Shown here in pieces: positions 27,129 to 34,583 of a stretch of 38,642 bases of DNA. Under the pieces are notes generated by a model. It was not told the origin of the DNA. It did no database searches and was given only the letters and a program-made list of their open reading frames with translations. Made by a program: the position numbers and the translations under genes. The stretch spans positions 1 to 38,642 of the forward strand of contig DATBSP010000059.1 of the NCBI GenBank assembly GCA_036559705.1, written 5' to 3'. Every line of letters starts with the position of its first letter. Positions within the stretch are counted from its first letter, which is position 1. This DNA is from Hyphomicrobium_A sp036559705. GTDB taxonomy: Bacteria; Pseudomonadota; Alphaproteobacteria; Rhizobiales; Hyphomicrobiaceae.

Positions 27129-28009
27129 TGGGGGGGCTAGCCGGCAAGTCGCTGTTCATCACCGGAGCCAGCCGCGGCATCGGCCTCGCCATCGCCAAGC
27201 GTGCCGCGCGCGACGGCGCCAACGTCGCCGTCGTCGCCAAGACACAGGAACCGCATCCCAAGCTCGAAGGCACGGTCGATACGGCCGCCGCCGAGATCGA
27301 GGCGGCGGGCGGGCGGGCTCTCGCGCTCCCTTGCGACATCCGCTTCGAGGAGGAGGTCGCCCGCGCCGTCGAGGCGACCGTCACCGCTTTCGGCGGCATC
27401 GATATCTGCGTCAACAATGCCAGTGCGCTGTCGCTCACCCGCATCGAGCAGACAACCGCCAAGCGCCTCGACCTCATGCTCGGCGTCAACACGCGCGGTA
27501 CCTTGCTCGTCACCAAGGCGTGCGTGCCGCACCTGCGCCAGGCCGAAAACCCGCACGTGCTGATGCTGTCGCCGCCGCTCACGCTGAAGCCGGATTGGTT
27601 TGCCGGCAACGTCGGCTACGCCATCGCCAAGTACGGCATGAGCCTCGCCGTGCTCGGCCTCGCCGAGGAGCTGAAGGGCGACGGCATCGCGGTTAACGCC
27701 CTGTGGCCGCGCACCACCATTGCCACGGCGGCCATCCGCAACGTGCTGGGCGGGGAGGCCGTCGTGCGCATGAGCCGCACGCCAGACATCGTCGCCGACG
27801 CCGCCTGCCTCGTCTTCGAGCAGCCGGCCGCGAACTTCACCGGCCATTTCCTCATCGATGACAGCTTTCTTTACGAGACCGGCGGCGTCACGGATTTCGA
27901 CCGCTATAGCGTCGTCCCCGGCACCCCTCTGGCGCCCGATTTCTTTGTCCCTAACGAGCCCCCGCCGCCGCCCGGCGTCACGGTTGCCACCAACCTGAAG
28001 CTCGGCTGA
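27128..28009 (+). CDS. HSDL2-like short-chain dehydrogenase
   Basis: NAD(P)-dependent oxidoreductase of the classical SDR family, 293 aa. Cofactor motif TGASRGIGLAIA at the N-terminus, NNASAL in the middle, catalytic YAIAKYG (Tyr and Lys). A Ser stands at LSPPLTL instead of the usual wider Ser site. The stretch HVLMLSPPLTL...GYAIAKYGMSLAVLGLAEELKG...AVNALWPRTTIATAA matches, from memory, the pattern of human HSDL2, but the C-terminal SCP2 lipid-binding domain is absent. A Pro-rich tail ends the protein. ATG 27128 shares a base with the upstream stop. Substrate unknown; a fatty-acid or sterol-type substrate is a guess. Confidence 0.9.
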   Translation: MGGLAGKSLFITGASRGIGLAIAKRAARDGANVAVVAKTQEPHPKLEGTVDTAAAEIEAAGGRALALPCDIRFEEEVARAVEATVTAFGGIDICVNNASALSLTRIEQTTAKRLDLMLGVNTRGTLLVTKACVPHLRQAENPHVLMLSPPLTLKPDWFAGNVGYAIAKYGMSLAVLGLAEELKGDGIAVNALWPRTTIATAAIRNVLGGEAVVRMSRTPDIVADAACLVFEQPAANFTGHFLIDDSFLYETGGVTDFDRYSVVPGTPLAPDFFVPNEPPPPPGVTVATNLKLG

Positions 28010-28093
28010 GGCTTGCCGCTCTGGCTCTTTGCGGCTAGCGCGCTAACATGGCGTCTGAACACGGCCCACAATCAGAATGCGGCAAGCGCACTC

Positions 28094-29038
28094 ATGGCGA
28101 CGCTTCTCCTTACGCACCCGTCCTTTCTCGAGCACGACACCGGACTCGGACACCCTGAGCGGCCGGACCGCATGCGCGCCATCGACAAGGTTCTGGCGCA
28201 CGACATCTTCAAAGGCCTGGTGCGCGAGGAGGCGCCGCTGCGCGAGGATGTGGAGGAGCAGATCCGCCTCGCGCACCCGGCGGCGCACCTCGAAAAAATG
28301 CGCGCTATCGCCACCGGGCCGCTCGAGCATCCGCGCCACATCGACGGCGACACCGTCGTCTCCGCCGGCACCTGGGAGGCTAGCCTGCGCGCCGTCGGCG
28401 CCGGCCTTTCTGCGATCGACGCCGTCGTCGCCGGCAAGGCTGCCAATGCCTTCTGCCAGGTGCGCCCACCGGGACACCACGCCGAGACCGACCGCGCCAT
28501 GGGGTTCTGCCTATTCTCCAATGCGGCGATCGCCGGTCTCTACGCGCGCCAAAAGCACGGCGCCGAACGCGTCGCCGTCGTCGATTTCGACGTTCACCAT
28601 GGCAACGGCACGCAGGACATCTTCTGGTCGGACAAGGACTTGTTCTACGCGTCGACGCACGAGATGCCACTCTTCCCCGGTACCGGGGCAATGGGCGAGC
28701 GCGGTGTCGGCAACATCCACAATGCGCCGCTGCGCGCGGGCGATGGCGGCGAGCGGTTCCGCGAGGCGTTCGAATCGCGCATTCTCCCCGCCTTGCATGA
28801 TTTCGGCCCCGACATACTTATCGTCTCGGCCGGCTTCGATGCACACGCGGCCGACCCGCTGGCGAATCTGCGGCTGGTCGAGGCCGATTTCCTGTGGGCG
28901 ACGGAGAAGCTCGCCGACACCGCCAAGCGGCACTGCAACGGCCGCATCGTGTCGATGCTCGAAGGCGGCTACGACCTCAACGCGCTGGCGCGCTCGGTCG
29001 CCGTCCACGTCAAGGCGCTGATGGATACCGGCGCGTAA
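28094..29038 (+). CDS. Histone deacetylase family hydrolase
   Basis: Zinc amidohydrolase of the arginase/deacetylase fold (class II HDAC / acetylpolyamine amidohydrolase group), 314 aa. Opening HPSFLEHDTGLGHPERPDR, then QVRPPGHHAE (the active-site His pair), VDFDVHHGNGTQDIF (zinc Asp and His), STHEMPLFPGTG, SAGFDAHAADPLA (zinc Asp) and EGGYDLNAL (final Tyr). No signal peptide: cytoplasmic. In bacteria such enzymes deacetylate polyamines or protein lysines; which one is not visible here. Third in the plus-strand run; xseB follows 29 bp after. ATG 28094 has no strong ribosome site. Confidence 0.94.
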   Translation: MATLLLTHPSFLEHDTGLGHPERPDRMRAIDKVLAHDIFKGLVREEAPLREDVEEQIRLAHPAAHLEKMRAIATGPLEHPRHIDGDTVVSAGTWEASLRAVGAGLSAIDAVVAGKAANAFCQVRPPGHHAETDRAMGFCLFSNAAIAGLYARQKHGAERVAVVDFDVHHGNGTQDIFWSDKDLFYASTHEMPLFPGTGAMGERGVGNIHNAPLRAGDGGERFREAFESRILPALHDFGPDILIVSAGFDAHAADPLANLRLVEADFLWATEKLADTAKRHCNGRIVSMLEGGYDLNALARSVAVHVKALMDTGA

Positions 29039-29067
29039 ACTCGAACAACAACGCATCGGAACGCAGC

Positions 29068-29337
29068 ATGGAAACGGTCATGTCGAAGACGCAGCCCAAG
29101 CACGCGGACATCAAGGAGATGAGCTTCGAGCGGGCACTGAAGGAGTTGGAGAGCATCGTCACGCGGCTGGAGCGCGGCGACGTCGAGCTCGAGGAATCGA
29201 TCGCCATCTACGAGCGCGGCGAAGTCCTGAAGGAGCACTGCGACCGCCTCTTGCGCCAAGCTGAGGCGAAGGTCGAGAAGCTCACCTTCGCCGCCGACGG
29301 CAGCCCCAAGGGCACCGAGCCCCTCGACCCGCAGTAG
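29068..29337 (+). CDS. xseB: Exodeoxyribonuclease VII small subunit
   Basis: Small helical subunit that binds the large XseA subunit in exonuclease VII. 89 aa from ATG 29068 (85 aa from ATG 29080). The family core is complete: MSFERALKELESIVTRLERGDVELEESIAIYERGEVLKEHCDRLLRQAEAKVEKL is read in register, with the usual long coiled helices. Deacetylase-xseB-dxs is a common order in Rhizobiales. Here dxs lies 1.2 kb further on behind one minus-strand gene and a small secreted-protein gene. xseA is not in the window. Confidence 0.94.
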   Translation: METVMSKTQPKHADIKEMSFERALKELESIVTRLERGDVELEESIAIYERGEVLKEHCDRLLRQAEAKVEKLTFAADGSPKGTEPLDPQ

Positions 29338-29356
29338 CGTTTTCGCCAGCTCAAGC

Positions 29357-29872
29357 TCAAATTCTGCGGCTATCGTAGGCCCAATGCAGCAGGGCCTGGC
29401 GCTGTCGCGGTCGGCAGAACACGTCGCCGCGCTCGCAGTTCTTCTCGATCTGCCGCACATGACGCTTGATCTGCTTCCAGCGCTTGATCTGCCGCTTGTC
29501 CTCGTCCGCCATGCGCCGGCCCATGTAATAACGGCAGTACCACTGGAACCAGCCGCGCGGATCGGCCTGGTGAATCCAGCCCTTCTTCTTCCACTCCGAT
29601 AGCGGCTGACTGGCGTCGACGCCGAAGTAGTTCAGCGCCACGTCACGGCCGCGCCGTCCCTTGGCGAGCTTGGCGCGCGTGAACCAGCTCTTGGGAAACT
29701 CGCCGCGTCCGTCGGTCATGTAGCGTCCAGCGAAGACGCCGAGGCGCAGCATCTCGGCCGGCGTCAGGGCGGGCGTGAACTCCGCAGCGAAGTCGCGCCC
29801 CACCCGGGCCACGCGCTCATAGCGGTAACCCTTCTGCATCCTATCGTTGACGGTGACCCAACGCCGGCTCAT
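29357..29872 (-). CDS. Conserved protein of unknown function, 171 aa
   Basis: I recognise the sequence pattern as a widely spread uncharacterised family also seen in eukaryotes (from memory, fungi and plants), but no function. It is rich in Arg, Lys, Trp and Tyr: NDRMQKGYRYE, FTPALTPAEMLRLGVFAGRYMTD, FPKSWFTRAKL, LNYFGVDASQPLSEWKKKGWI, DPRGWFQWYCRYYMGRRM, then a helical stretch KRQIKRWKQIKRHVRQIEKNC and the C-terminal RPRQRQALLHWAYDSR. No signal peptide or membrane helix. The very conserved aromatic blocks suggest an enzyme or a nucleic-acid binder. Convergent with xseB (19 bp). Confidence 0.88.
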   Translation of the reverse strand: MSRRWVTVNDRMQKGYRYERVARVGRDFAAEFTPALTPAEMLRLGVFAGRYMTDGRGEFPKSWFTRAKLAKGRRGRDVALNYFGVDASQPLSEWKKKGWIHQADPRGWFQWYCRYYMGRRMADEDKRQIKRWKQIKRHVRQIEKNCERGDVFCRPRQRQALLHWAYDSRRI

Positions 29873-30193
29873 TGGCGCGAGGCTAAGCGCGCGAACGTCG
29901 AGCGGTCCAATGCGCCAAAGGCGAATATGCCAGCGCTGGACAAGAAACAGGCCGCGATTGCCTGCGGCGGAACGTCCATCGCCACGCGCCCGAAAAATTT
30001 GTTGTGGCCGGCAAGTGGCTTAGCTGGCGGCCAGCACCGCCCTGTTTTCGCATGCGGCAAACGGCGGCCGAGGCCCTCTAGCCTATGTCGTACAACCTGG
30101 TTAGGGTGCGCCCGGCTCAAAGGACCGGGAGGCATTTTTTCTGCTTTTCATCCGCTAGTTTGGGCTTTGTCTTGATAAATGGGGAGAAGACCA
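29873..30193. other. Intergenic region between divergent genes
   Basis: No gene seen. It holds the upstream regions of the unknown minus-strand gene and of the small basic protein. An AT-rich patch (about 29991-30003) and a hairpin-prone stretch TGGCCG/CGGCCA (30005-30010/30028-30033) stand out. I see no clear -35/-10 pair. Confidence 0.4.
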
Positions 30194-30379
30194 ATGAAGT
30201 TCCTGATGGCCCTCGCTGTCATGCTCAGCACCTTTGCCATGGTTGGCGTCGCCACCACTTCTCCGGCCGAGGCGCACTTCAAGAAGAAGCACTACCACGC
30301 CAAGTACTACAAGGCTGGCAAGTGCAAGAAGGACGGCCATTGGTTCCGCGCGCACAATAAGTGCCGCAAGCACTGGTAA
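30194..30379 (+). CDS. Small secreted Lys/His-rich protein, 61 aa
   Basis: Unrecognised. A signal peptide (KFLMALAVMLSTFAMVGVATTSPAEA-HF) is followed by a mature part of only about 34 residues. That part is very rich in Lys and His with several Tyr and two Cys: FKKKHYHAKYYKAGKCKK and DGHWFRAHNKCRKHW. The two Cys could form one disulfide. ATG 30194 has GGGGAGA just upstream, and a strong terminator follows, so it is probably a single, well-expressed gene. A metal- or DNA-binding or antimicrobial-like basic peptide is possible; none is shown. Confidence 0.8.
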   Translation: MKFLMALAVMLSTFAMVGVATTSPAEAHFKKKHYHAKYYKAGKCKKDGHWFRAHNKCRKHW

Positions 30380-30405
30380 TTCTAGACTGGCTTTGACGAC
30401 CGACG

Positions 30406-30438
30406 GCGCGGCTCCCCCCGGAGCCGCGCTTTTCTTTT
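30406..30438 (+). terminator. Rho-independent terminator
   Basis: GCGCGGCTCC-CCCC-GGAGCCGCGC, a perfect 10-bp stem (30406-30415 with 30420-30429), followed by TTTTCTTTT. It lies 26 bases after the stop of the small basic protein and isolates it from dxs. Confidence 0.92.
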
Positions 30439-30503
30439 GCGCAACCTTCCGCGGCGATTGCTCCCTTGCGGGGGCGCGACAGTGTGACATAACCAATACT
30501 TAG

Positions 30504-32441
30504 GTGGTCACAACACGGGATGGCTCTGTGGACAGCGACCCGAAGACGCCGCTTCTCGACCGTGTCAAAACGCCCGAGGATCTGCGCAAGCTCGAAGAAT
30601 CCGAACTTCCGCAGCTCGCGGCCGAGTTGCGCCAGGAAACGATCGACGCCGTATCGGTGACAGGCGGTCACCTCGGCGCCGGCCTCGGGGTTGTCGAGCT
30701 CACCGTTGCCCTGCACTGGGTGTTTGATACGCCGCGCGACCGGCTCGTCTGGGACGTCGGCCACCAGACCTATCCGCACAAGATCATCACCGGCCGCCGC
30801 GACCGCATCCGCACGCTGCGCGCGCCGGGCGGCCTCTCCGGTTTCACGCGCCGCGTCGAAAGCGAGTACGACCCGTTTGGCGCCGCGCACTCCTCGACCT
30901 CGATCTCCGCCGGCCTTGGCATGGCAGTAGCGCGCGATCTCGCCAAGCGCGACAACAACGTCGTGTGCGTGATCGGCGACGGCGCCATGAGCGCCGGCAT
31001 GGCGTACGAGGCGATGAACAATGCCGGGGCGCGCGATGAGCGCCTCATCGTCGTGCTCAACGACAACGACATGTCGATTGCGCCGCCGACCGGGGCGCTG
31101 AGCGCCTACCTCGCGCGCATATCATCGAGCGGGACGTATCTCTATCTGCGCGACATCGCCAAGCAGCTGGCGCGGCAACTGCCGAAGAGCTGGGAGCGAC
31201 GTGCCGCGCGCGTGGAGGAATACACGCGGCATCTGTGGCAGGGCGGCGCATGGTTCGAGGAGCTCGGGTTTTACTACGTAGGGCCGATCGACGGTCACAA
31301 CTTCGATCACCTGCTGCCCGTCTTGAAGAACGTGCGCGACGCGCGCCAGGGACCGATTCTCGTCCACGTCGTCACCAAGAAGGGCAAGGGCTACGCACCC
31401 GCCGAGGCGTCCGACGACAAGTACCACGGCGTCGGCAAGTTCAACGTCGTCACAGGCGCGCAGGACATCAGCAAGCCGAAGGCACCGAGCTACACGCGCG
31501 TATTCGCCGAGGCTCTTATTGCCGAGGCGAAGAAGGACGATAAGATTGTCGCCATCACCGCGGCCATGCCCGACGGCACCGGCCTCGATCGCTTCGCCAA
31601 ACAGTTTCCCGAACGCACGTTCGACGTCGGCATCGCTGAGCAGCACGCCGTCACCTTCGCCGCCGGCCTCGCCACAGAAGGCCTGAAGCCGTTCGCCGCC
31701 ATCTATTCCACGTTCCTGCAGCGCGCCTACGACCAGGTCGTGCACGATGTTGCCATCCAGCGCCTGCCGGTGCGTTTCGCCATCGATCGCGCCGGTCTCG
31801 TCGGCGCCGACGGCCCCACGCACGCCGGCGCCTTCGACGTCACATACCTTTCCTGCCTACCGGGCTTCGTCGTCATGGCGGCCGCCGACGAGGCAGAGCT
31901 GGTCGACATGGTGGCGACCGCCGCGGCAATCGACGATCGCCCATCCGCCTTCCGCTATCCGCGCGGCGAGGGCTTCGGCGTGCCGTTGCCGGCCGAAGGC
32001 ACGCCGCTGGAGATCGGCAAGGGCCGCGTGCTGCGCGAAGGCACGGCCGTGGCGCTGCTGTCGTTCGGACCCCGCGCGCGCGAGTGTCTCAAGGCAGCCG
32101 ATCAGCTCGCCACCTTCGGCCTCTCGGCGACGGTGGCAGACGCCCGCTTTGCCAAGCCGCTCGATGAGGATCTCATTCGCCGCCTGGCGCAGAACCATGA
32201 GGTTCTGGTGACGGTGGAGGAGGGCTCCATCGGCGGTTTCGGCAGTCACGTTCTGCGTTTCCTCGCCGACAGCGGGCTGCTCGACCGCGGCCTCAAGGTG
32301 CGCACCATGGTGCTGCCCGACAAGTTCATCGAGCACGGCAAGCCGGACGCGATGTACGAGCAGGCGGGACTGACGGCCAACGGCATCGTGACGACGGTGC
32401 TCGGCGCGCTCGGCCGCGAAGCACTCGCCAGCCGCGCGTAG
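30504..32441 (+). CDS. dxs: 1-deoxy-D-xylulose-5-phosphate synthase
   Basis: First enzyme of the MEP isoprenoid pathway: pyruvate + glyceraldehyde 3-phosphate gives DXP, using thiamine diphosphate. 645 aa, full length. TPP domain: SVTGGHLGAGLGVVEL, DVGHQTYPHKI, GDGAMSAGMAYEAMNNAG ... LNDN. Pyrimidine-binding domain: FDVGIAEQHAVTFAAGLA, DRAGLVGADGPTHAGAFD, YPRGEG. C-terminal transketolase-like domain: VTVEEGSIGGFGSHV, LPDKFIEHG. Start: GTG 30504 has no ribosome site; a GTG at 30528 (GGGATGG nearby) would give 637 aa and is equally possible. Same strand as xseB and tlyA, but with other genes in between. Converges with the superoxide dismutase gene (9 bp). Confidence 0.96.
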   Translation: MVTTRDGSVDSDPKTPLLDRVKTPEDLRKLEESELPQLAAELRQETIDAVSVTGGHLGAGLGVVELTVALHWVFDTPRDRLVWDVGHQTYPHKIITGRRDRIRTLRAPGGLSGFTRRVESEYDPFGAAHSSTSISAGLGMAVARDLAKRDNNVVCVIGDGAMSAGMAYEAMNNAGARDERLIVVLNDNDMSIAPPTGALSAYLARISSSGTYLYLRDIAKQLARQLPKSWERRAARVEEYTRHLWQGGAWFEELGFYYVGPIDGHNFDHLLPVLKNVRDARQGPILVHVVTKKGKGYAPAEASDDKYHGVGKFNVVTGAQDISKPKAPSYTRVFAEALIAEAKKDDKIVAITAAMPDGTGLDRFAKQFPERTFDVGIAEQHAVTFAAGLATEGLKPFAAIYSTFLQRAYDQVVHDVAIQRLPVRFAIDRAGLVGADGPTHAGAFDVTYLSCLPGFVVMAAADEAELVDMVATAAAIDDRPSAFRYPRGEGFGVPLPAEGTPLEIGKGRVLREGTAVALLSFGPRARECLKAADQLATFGLSATVADARFAKPLDEDLIRRLAQNHEVLVTVEEGSIGGFGSHVLRFLADSGLLDRGLKVRTMVLPDKFIEHGKPDAMYEQAGLTANGIVTTVLGALGREALASRA

Positions 32442-32450
32442 CCACTCCTG

Positions 32451-33176
32451 TTAGACCGCCAGCTTGCCGGCTTTAGCGGCGGCGTAGCGCTCGCCGACCG
32501 CCTTCCAATTCACGACGTCCCACCACGCCTTGAGGTACTCCGGCCGGCGGTTCTGATACTTCAGGTAATAGGCGTGCTCCCACACGTCGTTGCCGAACAA
32601 GACGCGCCCGCCTTCCATCAGCGGCGTGTCCTGGTTGGGCTTGGTGAGCAGCGACAGCTTGCCATTCGGTGCCACCGCGACGAACACCCAGCCGGAGCCG
32701 AACACCTTGCCGCCCTTGTCGTTGAAGTCCTCTTTCAGCTTGTCGAGGCCGCCCAGATCGGAATCGATCGCCGCCTTGAGGTCGCCCTCGGGCGCGCCGC
32801 CACCTTTGCCCATCACTTGCCAGAACATCGAGTGGTTGGCATGCCCGCCGCCGTTGTTGCGCACGGCGGTGCGGATGTCCTCGGGAAGCTCGGGCAACCT
32901 GGCGAGGATTTCTTCCAGCCGCATCGCAGCGACCTTCGGGTGGTTCTTTACTGCTTCGTTCAGCTTCTTCACGTAGGCGGCGTGATGCCTGTCGTGGTGC
33001 AACTCCATGGTCTGCGCGTCGATGCTGGGCTCTAGTGCGCCGAAGTCGTACGGGAGCGGCGGTAGCTTGAAGGGGCCGCTGTCCTCGGCCGCCGAGGCTA
33101 GATCGGCGCCGACATAGGTGGAGAGCGCGGCGGCTGCAGCACCCTGCAGGAAAACGCGACGTTTGATAGCGAGCAT
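32451..33176 (-). CDS. sod: Tat-exported Fe/Mn superoxide dismutase
   Basis: Converts superoxide to oxygen and hydrogen peroxide. 241 aa. An N-terminal twin-arginine signal (IKRRVFLQGAAAAALS) indicates folded export to the periplasm, which suits an enzyme loaded with metal in the cytoplasm. Metal ligands: His60 (ELHHDRHH), His115 (GGHANHSMFW), Asp197 and His201 (NDVWEHAYYLKY). The NQDTPLM segment points to the Mn-type or cambialistic side more than the Fe-type. ATG 33176 has GAGGAGG four bases upstream; the longer frame to 33248 is not needed. The leader has a 7-bp inverted repeat. The DUF4399 lipoprotein gene lies upstream on the same strand, 134 bp away. Confidence 0.94.
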   Translation of the reverse strand: MLAIKRRVFLQGAAAAALSTYVGADLASAAEDSGPFKLPPLPYDFGALEPSIDAQTMELHHDRHHAAYVKKLNEAVKNHPKVAAMRLEEILARLPELPEDIRTAVRNNGGGHANHSMFWQVMGKGGGAPEGDLKAAIDSDLGGLDKLKEDFNDKGGKVFGSGWVFVAVAPNGKLSLLTKPNQDTPLMEGGRVLFGNDVWEHAYYLKYQNRRPEYLKAWWDVVNWKAVGERYAAAKAGKLAV

Positions 33177-33199
33177 GGGGCCTCCTCGATTGTGGCCTC

Positions 33200-33217
33200 G
33201 TCCGGATTTCTCCGGAC
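33200..33217. repeat. Inverted repeat in the superoxide dismutase leader
   Basis: GTCCGGA-TTTC-TCCGGAC, a perfect 7-bp inverted repeat, 24 bases upstream of the start codon. It could be an operator or an RNA hairpin controlling translation. Confidence 0.5.
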
Positions 33218-33310
33218 AACGACAAAGCGGCCCAGAACGATGCATCATTACGAGCAGAATCTGTTTTTCACAGGAAGTTGAATGAGGCCACTCAGTAACG
33301 GAGGCTGCGC

Positions 33311-33775
33311 TTACTCGACGGTGATGGTGACAACGTCGGATTGCACAGGCGGATCAAACGGAACGTGGCTCTTGTCGGCGAATATGTCCTGCAGCGTGTG
33401 CTTACCGGGAGAAAGCTCGATCGTCCCTTCAGTCTGGCCCTTGCCATAGTGGATGTGCTGGGCGTCGGCGGGAATGGCGGTGCTGTCATCGACCTTCGCG
33501 TCGATCAGCGGGTGATGGTGGCCGCTGTCGGGCTCATCGGTGCCGGCGGGAACCACTTTCATCCCCTCAACGCCGAACTTCACGGTGATCGGATTCTTGA
33601 CCGTCGCCCCGTCCTTGGGTTCGATAAGGAAGACCTTGGCACCGGGCGGTGAAGGCGTGCGGGTTATCGCGTCGGCCGATGGCGGGGTGTGCGTTTCGTG
33701 TTGGGCGGGGGTGCTATTGTCGCCGCAAGCGGCTAGCGACAGAACAATGAGGGTGACGGCGAAGGCGCGGCGCAT
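33311..33775 (-). CDS. DUF4399 lipoprotein
   Basis: Predicted lipoprotein, 154 aa, with a lipobox LSLAAC-GDN at the end of a short signal peptide. A Ser/Thr/Pro-rich linker follows. The DUF4399 domain has KVFLIEPKDGATVKNPITVKFGVEGM, the His cluster DSGHHHPLID, HIHYGKGQTEGTIELSPGKHTLQ and a C-terminal SDVVTITVE strand. His-rich positions could bind a metal such as copper; that is inference. ATG 33775 has GGAG about six bases upstream. Next on the same strand is the exported superoxide dismutase. Divergent from tlyA. Confidence 0.9.
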   Translation of the reverse strand: MRRAFAVTLIVLSLAACGDNSTPAQHETHTPPSADAITRTPSPPGAKVFLIEPKDGATVKNPITVKFGVEGMKVVPAGTDEPDSGHHHPLIDAKVDDSTAIPADAQHIHYGKGQTEGTIELSPGKHTLQDIFADKSHVPFDPPVQSDVVTITVE

Positions 33776-33842
33776 TTGCGTCTCCAAATAATTGCGCGCA
33801 GAGATTGCGCGCCTGCTGCCAAGATATCGTAAACGTGAGCCT

Positions 33843-34583
33843 ATGAGAAAGCGATTGGATCTTGTGCTCGTCGAGCGCGGCCTGGTACCCACCCGTTCGC
33901 GCGCGCGCGACCTCATCCGATCGGGACAAGTGCGCATCGGCGCCGACGTGTGCACGAAGGCCGGCACCGAGGTTGACGAGGCGCAGGGGCTGACGCTCGA
34001 TGACACGGGCACGGTACGCGCAGTGTCGCGCGGCGGGCAAAAGCTTGCTGCCGCATTAGCCGCCTTCGAGTTCGACCCTGACGGGAGCATCGCGCTCGAC
34101 GTCGGCGCTTCGACCGGCGGCTTCACGCAGGTGCTGCTCGACCGAGCTGCGCGCAAAGTCTACGCAGCCGATGTGGGGCACGGGCAGCTCCACGCCAGCC
34201 TAAAATCAGATCCGCGCGTCGTCTCGCTGGAAGGATTGGATGCGCGCCGCCTGACGCGCGAAACCGTTCCCGAGCCAGTCGGTGCCATCACCGCCGACGT
34301 CAGTTTCATCTCGCTGATCAAGGCCCTGGGCCCGGCGCTCGAGCTTGCCGCGCCCGGCGCCTTCCTCGTCGCGCTGGTGAAGCCACAATTCGAGGTAGGG
34401 CCGGAGCGCATCGGCAAGGGCGGCATCGTGCGCGATGCCGAGGCGCGCCAGGGCGCGCTCGAATCCGTGACGGCGTGGCTCGCGGCGCGGCCGGGGTGGC
34501 GCGTCGCCGGCGCCATTCCATCACCGATCAAAGGCGGCTCCGGCAATGTCGAGTTCCTCATCGGCGCGCTGCACGATGAGTGA
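33843..34583 (+). CDS. tlyA: TlyA family rRNA (cytidine-2'-O)-methyltransferase
   Basis: S4-domain RNA methyltransferase of the TlyA family, 246 aa. N-terminal S4 RNA-binding domain (RLDLVLVERGLVPTRSRARDLIRSGQVRIG, about residues 4-33). Rossmann-like catalytic domain with RGGQKLAAAL, DVGASTGGFTQVLL (SAM site), ADVSFISL, ALVKPQFEVG and a closing GNVEFL. The Lys/Asp/Lys/Glu positions expected for 2'-O-methylation are all visible. TlyA family members methylate 16S and/or 23S rRNA; the target here is unknown. The next gene starts 8 bp before its stop, so the two are coupled. Confidence 0.95.
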   Translation: MRKRLDLVLVERGLVPTRSRARDLIRSGQVRIGADVCTKAGTEVDEAQGLTLDDTGTVRAVSRGGQKLAAALAAFEFDPDGSIALDVGASTGGFTQVLLDRAARKVYAADVGHGQLHASLKSDPRVVSLEGLDARRLTRETVPEPVGAITADVSFISLIKALGPALELAAPGAFLVALVKPQFEVGPERIGKGGIVRDAEARQGALESVTAWLAARPGWRVAGAIPSPIKGGSGNVEFLIGALHDE

